DNA from: Paracoccus fistulariae
GTDB lineage: Bacteria; Pseudomonadota; Alphaproteobacteria; Rhodobacterales; Rhodobacteraceae
Direction of reading: 5' to 3'
Assembly: GCF_028553785.1 (NCBI RefSeq)
Contig: NZ_CP067136.1
Span: 1,302,001-1,366,000 of the forward strand
Length of the DNA stretch: 64,000 nt
Shown: in pieces, positions 56,465-64,000 of the stretch
Layout of the letters: every line of letters starts with the position of its first letter
Position numbering within the stretch: the stretch's first letter is position 1
Notes under the pieces: generated by a model
What the model was told of the DNA's origin: nothing
Seen by the model: the letters and a program-made list of their open reading frames with translations, nothing else
Databases searched by the model: none
Translations under genes and position numbers: made by a program

Positions 56465-57526
56465 TTATTCCGCCACAGGCGTCCAGATCACGTCCGAGAT
56501 TCGCGGCGCGCTGGTGGCCAGCATCACCAGACGGTCAAAGCCAAGCGCGCAACCCGCAGCCTCGGGCATGAAGGACAGCGCGGCCAGAAAATCCTCATCC
56601 AGCGGATAACGCTCGCCATAGATGCGCTGCTTTTCATCCATCTCAAGCTGAAAGCGGCGGCGCTGTTCGGCGGGATCGGTCAATTCGCCAAAGCCATTGG
56701 CCAGTTCCACCCCGCAGGCATAAAGTTCGAACCGCTCGGCCTCGCGCGGGTCATCGGCGGCGGGGCGGGCCAGCGCGGCCTCGGCCGCGGGATAGCGGTC
56801 CAGGATCAGCGGGCGGTCCCGGCCCAGATGCGGCTCGACCTTTTCGACCAGCACCCGCGACAGCATATCAGACCAGCCGTCATCATCCGAAAGCCGTATC
56901 CCCTGTGCCAGAACCTGCGCGCGCAGGGCCGCCGCATCGGTCTGCGCGCCGTCACAGGTCGCCAGCAGGTCGACACCCGCGAATTCGGCAAAGGCCTCGG
57001 CCACGGTGACGATCTGCGGCGCGGCAAAGGGGTCGCAGGTCATATCGCCATGTCGCAGCAGATCGGCACCCGCAGCCTCGGCCGTCAGGGCCAGAAAACG
57101 GGCACAATCCTGAAACAGCACGCGGTAATCCTGCCCCGCGCGATACCATTCCAGCATGGTGAATTCCGGGCTGTGCCGCGTGGTGCATTCGCGATTGCGC
57201 CAGACATGGGCGAAGGAAAAGATCCGTGGCTCACCCGCCGCCAGCAGCTTTTTCATCGCGAATTCGGGGCTGGTATGCAGATACATTTGCCGCGCAAGGC
57301 CGTCATTGCCGATCTGCTGCGTGGCGAAAGCGTGCAGATGCGCCTCATTTCCCGGGCTTGTGACCAAAGCTGCGGGATCGACCTCGATGAAATCCCCGGC
57401 CTCCAGCCAGTCGCGGATCGCGCGCTGCGCGCGGTTGCGCGCCAGCAGCAGCGGACGGCGGTCGGCATGGCGGCTGCGGCCCCACCACGGGGTCGCGTCA
57501 GGGGGCGTTGGGCGGGACGACGTCAT
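56465..57526 (-). CDS. epmA: Elongation factor P--(R)-beta-lysine ligase
   Basis: 353-residue class II lysyl-tRNA-synthetase paralog (PoxA/GenX/EpmA). It has the catalytic core only, without the anticodon-binding domain, and so is much shorter than LysRS. Motif 2 is seen in FSFAHVWRNRECTTRHSPEFTMLEWY and motif 3 in ALGFDRLVML; LHTSPEFAMKKLLAAG is typical. It ligates beta-lysine (or lysine) to a conserved lysine of EF-P. It is head-to-head with efp, 115 bp between starts. No EpmB (lysine 2,3-aminomutase) gene is in the window. Confidence 0.92.
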   Translation of the reverse strand: MTSSRPTPPDATPWWGRSRHADRRPLLLARNRAQRAIRDWLEAGDFIEVDPAALVTSPGNEAHLHAFATQQIGNDGLARQMYLHTSPEFAMKKLLAAGEPRIFSFAHVWRNRECTTRHSPEFTMLEWYRAGQDYRVLFQDCARFLALTAEAAGADLLRHGDMTCDPFAAPQIVTVAEAFAEFAGVDLLATCDGAQTDAAALRAQVLAQGIRLSDDDGWSDMLSRVLVEKVEPHLGRDRPLILDRYPAAEAALARPAADDPREAERFELYACGVELANGFGELTDPAEQRRRFQLEMDEKQRIYGERYPLDEDFLAALSFMPEAAGCALGFDRLVMLATSAPRISDVIWTPVAE

Positions 57527-57641
57527 GGCGGGGCTTTCTTCTGGCTGGCGATAGCGGGAAAAATGCGCTAAACGACCGCATCTTCATCGGCATCCCACCT
57601 AGCCGAGCATCGGTTTCTTGAAAAGCAGGCAAGGACATACC

Positions 57642-58208
57642 TTGAAAGTCATCGCTTCCAGTCTTCGCAAAGGCAATGTCGTGGACATTGACGGCACGCT
57701 TTATGTCGTGCTGACCGCCCAGAACTTCCACCCCGGCAAGGGCACCCCGGTCACCCAGGTCGATATGCGCCGCATCTCGGACGGGACCAAGGTTTCGGAA
57801 CGCTGGAAGACCACCCAACAGGTCGAGCGCGCCCATGTGGACGAGCGGGAATACGACTACCTTTACGACGATGACGAAGGTTTCCACTTCATGGAACCGG
57901 AAAGCTATGAACAGCTGGTTGCCTCGGCCGATGTCGTGGGTGATGACAATGTTTTCCTGGGCGAAGGCGTTCGGGTGTTCCTGCGGGTGCATAACGGCGT
58001 GCCGATTGCCATGGAACTGCCGCAGAAAGTCGTCGTCGAGATCGCCGAGACAGAGCCTGTGGTCAAGGGCCAGACCGCCTCTTCCAGCTACAAGCCCGCG
58101 ATGGCCACGAATGGCGTGCGGGTCATGGTGCCGCCCCATATCGACGTGGGCACCCGTGTGGTGATCAACACCGCCGACCGCTCTTATGTGGAGCGTGCGA
58201 AAAGCTGA
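57642..58208 (+). CDS. efp: Elongation factor P
   Basis: 188-residue EF-P, which enters the ribosomal E site and relieves stalling at polyproline. The three beta-barrel domains are present: KOW-like N-terminal (1-60), OB domain (67-125) and C-terminal OB domain. The lysine expected to be modified by EpmA is Lys33 in NFHPGKGTP. The start is a rare TTG at 57642 giving [12 protein letters not shown], with AAGGA six bases upstream; a further TTG at 57618 would add an atypical extension. A strong terminator follows. Confidence 0.95.
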   Translation: MKVIASSLRKGNVVDIDGTLYVVLTAQNFHPGKGTPVTQVDMRRISDGTKVSERWKTTQQVERAHVDEREYDYLYDDDEGFHFMEPESYEQLVASADVVGDDNVFLGEGVRVFLRVHNGVPIAMELPQKVVVEIAETEPVVKGQTASSSYKPAMATNGVRVMVPPHIDVGTRVVINTADRSYVERAKS

Positions 58209-58233
58209 TTTTCCCCGATGGGGAACCGGAAGC

Positions 58234-58258
58234 GGGCCGCATTTCGCGGCCCTTTTTC
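58234..58258 (+). terminator. Intrinsic terminator of efp
   Basis: A 7-bp stem (GGGCCGC at 58234-58240 with 58246-58252) with a 5-base loop is followed directly by TTTTTC, 26 bases after the efp stop. Confidence 0.88.
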
Positions 58259-58271
58259 ATGTCCGGCGGTC

Positions 58272-58904
58272 TTATCCCTGCCCGGCCACTGCGCGCCATG
58301 TCGCGATGAAATCGGCGGCGCGGGTGGCGGTTTCCTCGGCCGTCTGGCCGGGCCGGTACAGCGATTGCCCCATGCCAAACCCGTTCGCGCCAGCCTGCCA
58401 ATAGCGGGGCATCGTGTCGGCATTCACGCCGCCCACGGGCAGCAGTTTCGCGTCGGCAGGCAGCACGCTGCGCATCGCCTTGACGGCGGCGGGCGGGATC
58501 ATTTCCGCCGGGAACAGCTTCAGCCCTGCGGCGCCCGCCTTCAATGCGGCAAAAGCCTCGGACAGGGTGCCGATGCCGGGCAGGTAGATCATCTGATGCC
58601 GTGCCGCCTCGGCCGCGACCTCGGGGTCGAAATTCGGCGCCACGATCAGTCGGCCCCCGGCATCTTTCACCGCCGTCACGTCCTGCGCGCTCAGCACCGT
58701 GCCCGCGCCGACCACCGCCTGCGGCAGGTCCTGCACCAGCCGCGAGATGCTGTTCAGCGGATCGGGCGAATTCAGCGGCACCTCGATCAGGGTAAAGCCC
58801 GCCCCGGTCAGCGCCTTGCCGATGGCCAGCACCTCAACGGGCCGCACGCCGCGCAGAATGGCCACCAATGGGCAGGCGTCAAAGGCCTCTTGCCAGTTCG
58901 TCAT
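58272..58904 (-). CDS. dgoA: 2-dehydro-3-deoxy-6-phosphogalactonate aldolase
   Basis: 210-residue class I aldolase of the KDPG/KDPGal family. The general acid/base Glu41 (TLIEVPLNSPDP) and Schiff-base Lys129 (AGLKLFPAE) are in place. VPLNSPDPLNSI is the version typical of KDPGal aldolase rather than Eda. It splits the phosphorylated acid into pyruvate and glyceraldehyde 3-phosphate. Its start MTNWQEAFDACP overlaps the stop of the kinase gene by one base, so the two steps are translationally coupled. Confidence 0.9.
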   Translation of the reverse strand: MTNWQEAFDACPLVAILRGVRPVEVLAIGKALTGAGFTLIEVPLNSPDPLNSISRLVQDLPQAVVGAGTVLSAQDVTAVKDAGGRLIVAPNFDPEVAAEAARHQMIYLPGIGTLSEAFAALKAGAAGLKLFPAEMIPPAAVKAMRSVLPADAKLLPVGGVNADTMPRYWQAGANGFGMGQSLYRPGQTAEETATRAADFIATWRAVAGQG

Positions 58905-59806
58905 CAGATAATCCCCGCATGTTGTGCAATTGTCCAAAGCCCCTGCCGCGCCATTCCGGGCGCAGCGATCCGGGCCTTCTGTTCCAGCAAGTCAAAGGCG
59001 ATGCGATAGCGTTCCGCCAGATCGCCCCGCCCGATGATCGTGACCGGACCGGCCCGGCCGCCCTGCCGCGATTGCGCGACCTCATCCCCGATCAGCAGGC
59101 CTGACAGGTAATCGGCCACCTCATTCCCCGCCAGCCTGTCCAGCAAGGCCAGACTGCGGGCCGAGAAGATCCGCCCCAGCAATGGCCCCGGTTCCGCACC
59201 TGCCAGCACGCCGCGCCGGAAAGCCTCGGGGCTGGCGGGGCCGGGCTGGATCAGCCGCCCCAGGATCGAATGGGCGCAAAGCATCTGAAACACCTCACCC
59301 GTCATCACGGTGCGAAAACCCGTCAACCTGCCGTCCTGCACCTGCGCCCATTTGTTATGGGTGCCGGGCAGGATGAACTGCCCCTCGGCCGCGCCGCTGG
59401 CGGCGATATGGCCGATGATCTCTGTCTCTTCGCCGCGCATCACATCGGGCGCCGGGCCGTCGGGATCGCTGATCGCGCCGCTGACGAACCAGATGTGGCG
59501 GTCGCCGAAGCCGTGGGACAGCAGCGAACCGGCCAGCGCATCCACGCCCAGCGGCAGGCGCTGATAGGGCGTCTCGACCCAGCCATTGCGGCTGGTGATC
59601 ATGCCCGACGCGATGATCGGCACGCGCTGCGCCAGCCAGGGCCCGACCGCATTCTGCAGTGCCTCGGGAAAGCCGCCCGGCAGGCTTGCGGCGGCCAGGA
59701 TGCCGGGACCCTCTGCGACCTCGTCCAGAACCATGCCGTCGGCGCCCATCAGCCAGGCGCGGAAAGACGTTGTGCCCCAGTCGAGGCCGATCAGAGTGGC
59801 AGTCAT
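58904..59806 (-). CDS. dgoK: 2-dehydro-3-deoxygalactonokinase
   Basis: 300-residue sugar kinase of the DgoK family, with LIGLDWGTTSFRAWLMGADG at the N-terminus, VPIIASGMITSRNGWVETPYQ, and ILPGTHNKWAQVQDGRLTGFRTVMTGEVFQML. It phosphorylates 2-dehydro-3-deoxygalactonate before the aldolase step. Its stop is shared with the dgoA start, and its own start overlaps the galM stop, so the four genes form one tightly packed operon. Confidence 0.92.
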   Translation of the reverse strand: MTATLIGLDWGTTSFRAWLMGADGMVLDEVAEGPGILAAASLPGGFPEALQNAVGPWLAQRVPIIASGMITSRNGWVETPYQRLPLGVDALAGSLLSHGFGDRHIWFVSGAISDPDGPAPDVMRGEETEIIGHIAASGAAEGQFILPGTHNKWAQVQDGRLTGFRTVMTGEVFQMLCAHSILGRLIQPGPASPEAFRRGVLAGAEPGPLLGRIFSARSLALLDRLAGNEVADYLSGLLIGDEVAQSRQGGRAGPVTIIGRGDLAERYRIAFDLLEQKARIAAPGMARQGLWTIAQHAGII

Positions 59807-60783
59807 AGCGAAAACCCGTAGCGGATATGGTGGCGATAGGTTTGACCCGGACGCAGGATGGAGTGCGGGAAATCGGGCCGGTTGGGGGCATCGGGCCAGA
59901 TCTGCGTTTCCAGCGCAACCCCGGAACGGGGGCCATAGCGGCGTCCCTGCAGCCCCGGCAGGTCCGCGAAGTGCCGCCCATCGTAAAGCTGCAATCCCGG
60001 GGCATCCGTGATCACCGACATGGACAGGCCGGAACGACCGGTCAGCTGCGCGACCCTGCGAGGCCGGGTCGCATCGCGCGAGAGGCAGAAATTATGATCA
60101 TAGCCGCTATCGCCAATCTCGCGCAGCTGCCGGAAATCGAAGGCGGTTCCGGCAAGCTCGGCAATTCCGGGCAAGGGGATCATATCCTGATCGACCGGCA
60201 GATATTGCGCCGCGTCGATCCACAGGCGATGCCCGACGATATCGGCCCCGCCGTCCAGATTGAAATAGCCGTGATGGGCCAGGCTGCAGGGCGTGGGCGC
60301 GTCGGTTTCGGCCTGCAGATCAAAGACCAGCGCCTGATCTTCCAACGCAATCCGCGCCCGGATCTGCAGATTGCCCGGGAACCCCATATGGCCGTCCGGC
60401 AGCGTCACCGACAGCAGAGCATGATCTTTTGCAAGCTCATCAATCCGCCAGATCTGCAGATCCAGCCCCTCAGATCCGCCATGCAGCGTGTGGCGGCCCA
60501 GAAAATTCGGATCGGTTTGGCAGATCGCGCCGTCCAGCGGAAAGCGCGCCCGGGCGATGCGATTGGCAAAGCGCCCGACAATCGCCCCCATATAACGCGC
60601 CTGCCCCAGATAATCCGCGATATCGTCGCAGCCCAGAACCAGCGGGTGATCCACGCCCTCGATCCGCAGATCCTGCACGATGGCGCCAAGGGTCAGAAGC
60701 TGCGCCGTCATGGACCCCGAGCGCAGCGTGATGCGCCGGATCTCCTGGCCGTCGGGCAGGGTCGTGACAGCGTCTGCGGTCAC
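59803..60783 (-). CDS. Aldose 1-epimerase (galactose mutarotase family)
   Basis: 326-residue GalM-type mutarotase. GRFANRIARARFPLDG, HTLHGGSEGLDLQIWRI, SLAHHGYFNLDG (catalytic histidine) and the C-terminal glutamate in GVALETQIWPDAPN fit the family. It interconverts alpha and beta anomers, feeding a dehydrogenase that acts on one of them. GTG start overlapping the lactonase stop. The operon context suggests galactose or arabinose oxidation. Confidence 0.88.
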   Translation of the reverse strand: MTADAVTTLPDGQEIRRITLRSGSMTAQLLTLGAIVQDLRIEGVDHPLVLGCDDIADYLGQARYMGAIVGRFANRIARARFPLDGAICQTDPNFLGRHTLHGGSEGLDLQIWRIDELAKDHALLSVTLPDGHMGFPGNLQIRARIALEDQALVFDLQAETDAPTPCSLAHHGYFNLDGGADIVGHRLWIDAAQYLPVDQDMIPLPGIAELAGTAFDFRQLREIGDSGYDHNFCLSRDATRPRRVAQLTGRSGLSMSVITDAPGLQLYDGRHFADLPGLQGRRYGPRSGVALETQIWPDAPNRPDFPHSILRPGQTYRHHIRYGFSL

Positions 60784-61622
60784 AGAAGAACCCTCGGCTC
60801 TGGCAGGCCTGGCAGGTCATGGCGCACCAGATAGGTCAGCCCCTGCCCCGCATCCGGATCGGCGATATTTTCCAGCGCGGTGGTGACCAGCATCTGCCCG
60901 CGATCCCCGAAGGCCGGGCAAGAACAATGCCTGCCGCCGACCTCGAACCGATGCGTCTGCTGCCCAGCCGCGTCAAAGCGCAGAACCGCGCCCTGCCCCC
61001 AGAAGGCACAGCAAAAGCCGCCCTCGGCATCCATCACCGCGCCATCGGCGCCGGAATCCCACGCGCTGACATCCAGAAAAACCTGTCGTTCGCCGGCCGG
61101 CCAGCCCTCGGCGTCCAAGGGTTGACGCCAGACAAGGCCCCGCGCCGTGTCGCCGAAATGCGCCCATCTTCCGTCGGGCGAAAAGCAGATCGAGTTCGGG
61201 ATCGAGACCGCGTCAAACAGCTTGCGCAATTGCCCCCTGTAATAGCGATAGATCGCCCCCGCCCCGTCCTGCGCGGATTTGCCCATCGTGCCGAACCAGA
61301 AGCCGCCCTGCCGATCCGCCCTGCCGTCATTTGATCGGGTCGCGTGCTGATCCGCCTCGACCGCGATCAGATCGGTCAGCTTGCCCGTTGTCAGATCCAG
61401 CAGCGCCAGCCCGGTTTCCGTCGCGACCATCAGCCGGTCACGATCCACCCATCCCGCGGCCGAGACCATCCTGTCAAAGCGCCATTCCAGCGCCCCCATG
61501 CCGTCGCGCGACAACAGGCGGCGGCCCAGAATGTCGAACCAGAAGAATTGCTGCCGTTCAGGATGCCACAGCGCGCCCTCGCCCAGTTCACATGCGCGGT
61601 CGTCGAAAACTGTGGCTGACAT
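60780..61622 (-). CDS. SMP-30/gluconolactonase family protein
   Basis: 280-residue six-bladed beta-propeller lactonase. GEGALWHPERQQFFWFDILG contains the metal-binding Glu, and RSNDGRADRQGGFWFGTMG and SIPNSICFSPDGRWAHFGDT supply the other Asn/Asp ligands. VSAWDSGADGAVMDAEGGFCCAFWG fits the family too. It hydrolyses a sugar lactone to the aldonic acid. Together with mutarotase, kinase and aldolase this gives a De Ley-Doudoroff-like pathway, but the sugar dehydrogenase and the aldonate dehydratase are not in the window. GAGAAGAGG lies upstream of the chosen ATG; it is first in its operon here. Confidence 0.87.
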   Translation of the reverse strand: MSATVFDDRACELGEGALWHPERQQFFWFDILGRRLLSRDGMGALEWRFDRMVSAAGWVDRDRLMVATETGLALLDLTTGKLTDLIAVEADQHATRSNDGRADRQGGFWFGTMGKSAQDGAGAIYRYYRGQLRKLFDAVSIPNSICFSPDGRWAHFGDTARGLVWRQPLDAEGWPAGERQVFLDVSAWDSGADGAVMDAEGGFCCAFWGQGAVLRFDAAGQQTHRFEVGGRHCSCPAFGDRGQMLVTTALENIADPDAGQGLTYLVRHDLPGLPEPRVLL

Positions 61623-61887
61623 GGCCTCTTCTCCGCTGCTGCGCCGCCTGCAGGGCGACGTCAGGAATGTCGTTGTCGCGGATAAAGCCCTGCCGCGCGC
61701 TGCGCAAAGACGGGCCATGTCCACTTTGCGCCACGGGCGCTGCTTGCCATGACAGACCATTCCCTCTGCCGCAGGTCAAGGCATGGTCCGACCTTGCGTC
61801 AACTTTCCTGCGCAGCCCTGTGACTTGCAGCGCGCGCATGGCTTCGCTAGATCACGCTCCCTCTTGCCCCCAACAGCGAAGCCCGCC

Positions 61888-63132
61888 ATGTCACCGACGC
61901 TTGCCATTGATTTCGGAACATCGAATTCCGCCGCCGCGATGATCGACAATGGCGAATTGCGGCGGATCCCGATTTCGGCGCATGGCGATACGCTGCCAAC
62001 GGCGGTGTTCTTTCCCGAGGATCGCGGCCCGATGATGATCGGCGAAGAGGCCGTGGCCGCCCTGATCGCACGGGATGAGGGACGCTTCATGCGGGCGTTG
62101 AAAAGCATCCTCGGCACCACGCTGTTTCACGAAAGCCGCTTGATCGCGGGCAAGCGGCGCACGATGGCCCAGATCGTGACCCAGTTTCTGATCTCCGTCA
62201 AAACCAATGCTGAACAGACCACCGGATATCGCTTCTCTGCGGTGCTGTCGGGGCGGCCCGTGCATTTCCATTCCGCCGATCCAACCCGCGATCAGAAGGC
62301 GCAAGAGGATCTGCGCCACTGCTATCATCAGGCGGGCTTCGACCGGGTCGATTTCCTTTATGAGCCAGAGGCCGCCGCCCTTGCCAGCCATGCGCCGGGC
62401 CAGGGTGGCCAGTTGGGGCTGATCGTCGATATCGGCGGCGGCACATCAGATTTCACGCTGTTTCGCAGCCGGGGCGACAGGGTCGATATCCTGTCCAGCC
62501 ACGGCATCCGGCTGGGTGGGACGGATTTCGATCATGCCATCTCGCTTAGCCATGTCATGCCGCTGCTGGGTCAGGGCGGAGAATTGCGCCGCAGCATGGG
62601 TCAGGGCCTGCTGCCGGTGCCGAATGCGCTGTATTCGGAACTGGCGAACTGGGCCAAGATCCCGTTTCTCTATACCCGCGACACCTTGCGCAGGATCGAG
62701 GATATGCAGCGCCACGCGGTTGAGCCCGAAAAGATCGGCAGGCTGCATCACGTGATCGAGGAAGAGCTGGGCCATCAGCTGGCCTTCGCCGTCGAAAAGG
62801 GCAAGATCGCCGCCAACGGTCCGGCACAAGAGGCCGCGATCCGGCTTGACTTCATCCAGCGCGATCTTGACGCGCCCATCACCGCGCGATCCATGGACGC
62901 GGCGCTGGCCGATTTCCGCGCCCGGCTGGGTCAGGCGATCGAGGAGACGCTGACGGCTGCCGACATCCGCCCGGATCAGATCGACGCCGCCGTGCTGGTC
63001 GGGGGCTCCAGCCTGATGAACATGGTCGCAGCCGAGGTGCAGGACCGATGCCCCGCCGCGCAGTTGCGATATTCCGACGCCTTTACCGCCGTCGTGGACG
63101 GGCTGGCGCTGGCCACGCAAGGGCGGAGCTGA
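61888..63132 (+). CDS. Hsp70-family protein, YegD-like
   Basis: 414-residue protein with only the Hsp70/actin-like ATPase domain. The phosphate-binding loops are IDFGTSNSAAAMID (residues 6-19) and LIVDIGGGTSDFTLF, with the adenosine motif VLVGGSSLMNMV near the C-terminus and a long helical insert between. There is no C-terminal substrate-binding domain, as in E. coli YegD, whose role is still poorly defined. The start MSPTLAIDFG was chosen because upstream in-frame sequence looks non-coding. A phospholipase D-family gene follows after 73 bp. Confidence 0.85.
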   Translation: MSPTLAIDFGTSNSAAAMIDNGELRRIPISAHGDTLPTAVFFPEDRGPMMIGEEAVAALIARDEGRFMRALKSILGTTLFHESRLIAGKRRTMAQIVTQFLISVKTNAEQTTGYRFSAVLSGRPVHFHSADPTRDQKAQEDLRHCYHQAGFDRVDFLYEPEAAALASHAPGQGGQLGLIVDIGGGTSDFTLFRSRGDRVDILSSHGIRLGGTDFDHAISLSHVMPLLGQGGELRRSMGQGLLPVPNALYSELANWAKIPFLYTRDTLRRIEDMQRHAVEPEKIGRLHHVIEEELGHQLAFAVEKGKIAANGPAQEAAIRLDFIQRDLDAPITARSMDAALADFRARLGQAIEETLTAADIRPDQIDAAVLVGGSSLMNMVAAEVQDRCPAAQLRYSDAFTAVVDGLALATQGRS

Positions 63133-63205
63133 ACGGAAAAGGCAACCAATACAGCCACACCGCGTTGGGCAAGGGGCGACACCTTATCATCACGAGACGG
63201 AATTC

Positions 63206-64000
63206 ATGACGGATCTGACTTTCCAACCCGGTCGAAACTGCTGGCGCGTTGCACATGCCGACCGGTTTTCTGTCATCGTGGACGGCAAGGATTATTTCCG
63301 TACCTTGCGTGAATCGCTGCTGAAGGCGCGGCGCTTCGTCATTCTGGTCGGCTGGGATTTCGACTTCGAGATCGAGATGCTGCCCGGCGAAAGCGATGAT
63401 GAGGGCAATGCGCCCGATGGCTTTCCCAATGCCATCGGACCATTTTTTGACGCGCTGGTGACGCGGCGCGAGGGGCTGGACATCTATCTGCTGAAATGGA
63501 GCGGCGGCGCCCTGATCGCCCCGGCCCGCACCGTGCCCACGATCCAGATCAAGCTGATGTCGCCCGATCAGCTTCATCTGGGATTTGACGGTCGCCACCC
63601 CATCGGCGCCTGCCACCATCAGAAAATCGTGGTGATCGACGATTCACTGGCCTTTTGCGGCGGGATCGACGTGACCGAAGGCCGTTGGGACACTCGCGCG
63701 CATGGATCCTACAACCCCTTGCGCGTCAAGAAGGATGGCGAGGTTGCCCAGCCCTGGCATGACAGCACGACGCTGATGTCGGGCGATGCGGCCTCGGCCC
63801 TCAGCGAGCTGTGCCGAAGCCGCTGGCAGCGCGCCATGGATGAACCGATTGGCGAGGAATTCTCGCCCGGTCACGATATCTGGCCCAAGGGGATCGAGCC
63901 CGATTTCACCGATATCGAGGTCGCCATCGCCCGCACCGCACCGCCCGAGCGTCATCACGAGGCGGTCAATGAGATCGAGACGCTTTATCTGGACAGCATC
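63206..64000 (+). CDS. Phospholipase D-family protein (truncated by window end)
   Basis: The first 265 residues are visible; the gene runs past the window. One HKD motif is present (HHQKIVVID, His138, Lys140, Asp145), followed by SLAFCGGIDVTEGRWDTR. The N-terminal part FVILVGWDFDFEIEML also fits. A second HKD motif expected in PLD-superfamily phosphodiesterases would lie beyond the end. No signal peptide or membrane segment is visible in this part. The enzyme may be a phospholipase or cardiolipin-synthase-like transferase. Confidence 0.85.
   Translation, partial: MTDLTFQPGRNCWRVAHADRFSVIVDGKDYFRTLRESLLKARRFVILVGWDFDFEIEMLPGESDDEGNAPDGFPNAIGPFFDALVTRREGLDIYLLKWSGGALIAPARTVPTIQIKLMSPDQLHLGFDGRHPIGACHHQKIVVIDDSLAFCGGIDVTEGRWDTRAHGSYNPLRVKKDGEVAQPWHDSTTLMSGDAASALSELCRSRWQRAMDEPIGEEFSPGHDIWPKGIEPDFTDIEVAIARTAPPERHHEAVNEIETLYLDSI

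Noticed and set aside
56465..57526. A second lysyl-tRNA synthetase
   Set aside because: There is no anticodon-binding domain, the length is 353 residues, and efp is adjacent; EpmA is the better fit.

Overview
The window is GC-rich, densely coded, single-chromosome bacterial DNA. Gene content points to an alphaproteobacterium of the Rhodobacteraceae, most likely Paracoccus or a close relative: SARP-type regulators, TAXI-type TRAP transporters, a short efp starting [12 protein letters not shown], and a heavily expanded CoA-ester catabolism. This assignment is inference from protein character, not from a search.

Layout. 0-7.3 kb is housekeeping: the 3' end of trpS, a SleB-like lipoprotein, two tRNA-Val genes (UAC and CAC) flanking a histidine phosphatase, an HU-like protein, lon, an orphan EnvZ-type kinase, a LACTB2-like metallo-beta-lactamase-fold protein and tRNA-Asn. 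After tRNA-Asn comes about 420 bp of non-coding DNA with repeats. 7.7-15.1 kb is a ferric hydroxamate-siderophore locus (TonB receptor, FhuD, FhuB, FhuC, ABC exporter); fhuB carries an apparent one-base frameshift. 15.2-25.9 kb is branched-chain amino acid catabolism: an acyl-CoA dehydrogenase, thiolase and HSD10-like SDR on the minus strand (isoleucine-type), two regulators (AraC, Lrp), then leucine dehydrogenase and the complete branched-chain 2-oxoacid dehydrogenase operon.

26-52 kb is a block of acid-import and CoA-ester degradation genes with three regulators. Cluster I (26.0-36.7 kb) couples a TAXI-TRAP importer to a pim-like dicarboxylate or fatty acid beta-oxidation set, with a divergent IclR gene and clear palindromic operators. 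Cluster II (37.8-44.8 kb) couples a second TAXI-TRAP importer to a CoA-transferase, a citryl-CoA-lyase-like protein and an AidB-like acyl-CoA dehydrogenase, with a divergent LysR gene. Cluster III (45.9-52.0 kb) has an acyl-CoA dehydrogenase, a MaoC hydratase, a crotonase lacking both usual glutamates, a membrane transporter, a second IclR gene and an MFE2-type SDR.

52.0-56.2 kb is the most unusual part: a three-gene minus-strand operon of a SARP-like regulator with TPR-like repeats, a soluble PAP2/vanadium-haloperoxidase-fold protein with a 12-fold Asn-Arg dipeptide repeat, and a cytoplasmic-looking subtilisin-like protease. I do not know a described system with this composition.

56.5-64 kb returns to more ordinary genes: epmA head-to-head with efp, a galactonate/galactose-type operon (dgoA, dgoK, galM, SMP-30 lactonase), a YegD-like Hsp70 and the start of a phospholipase D-family gene cut by the window end.
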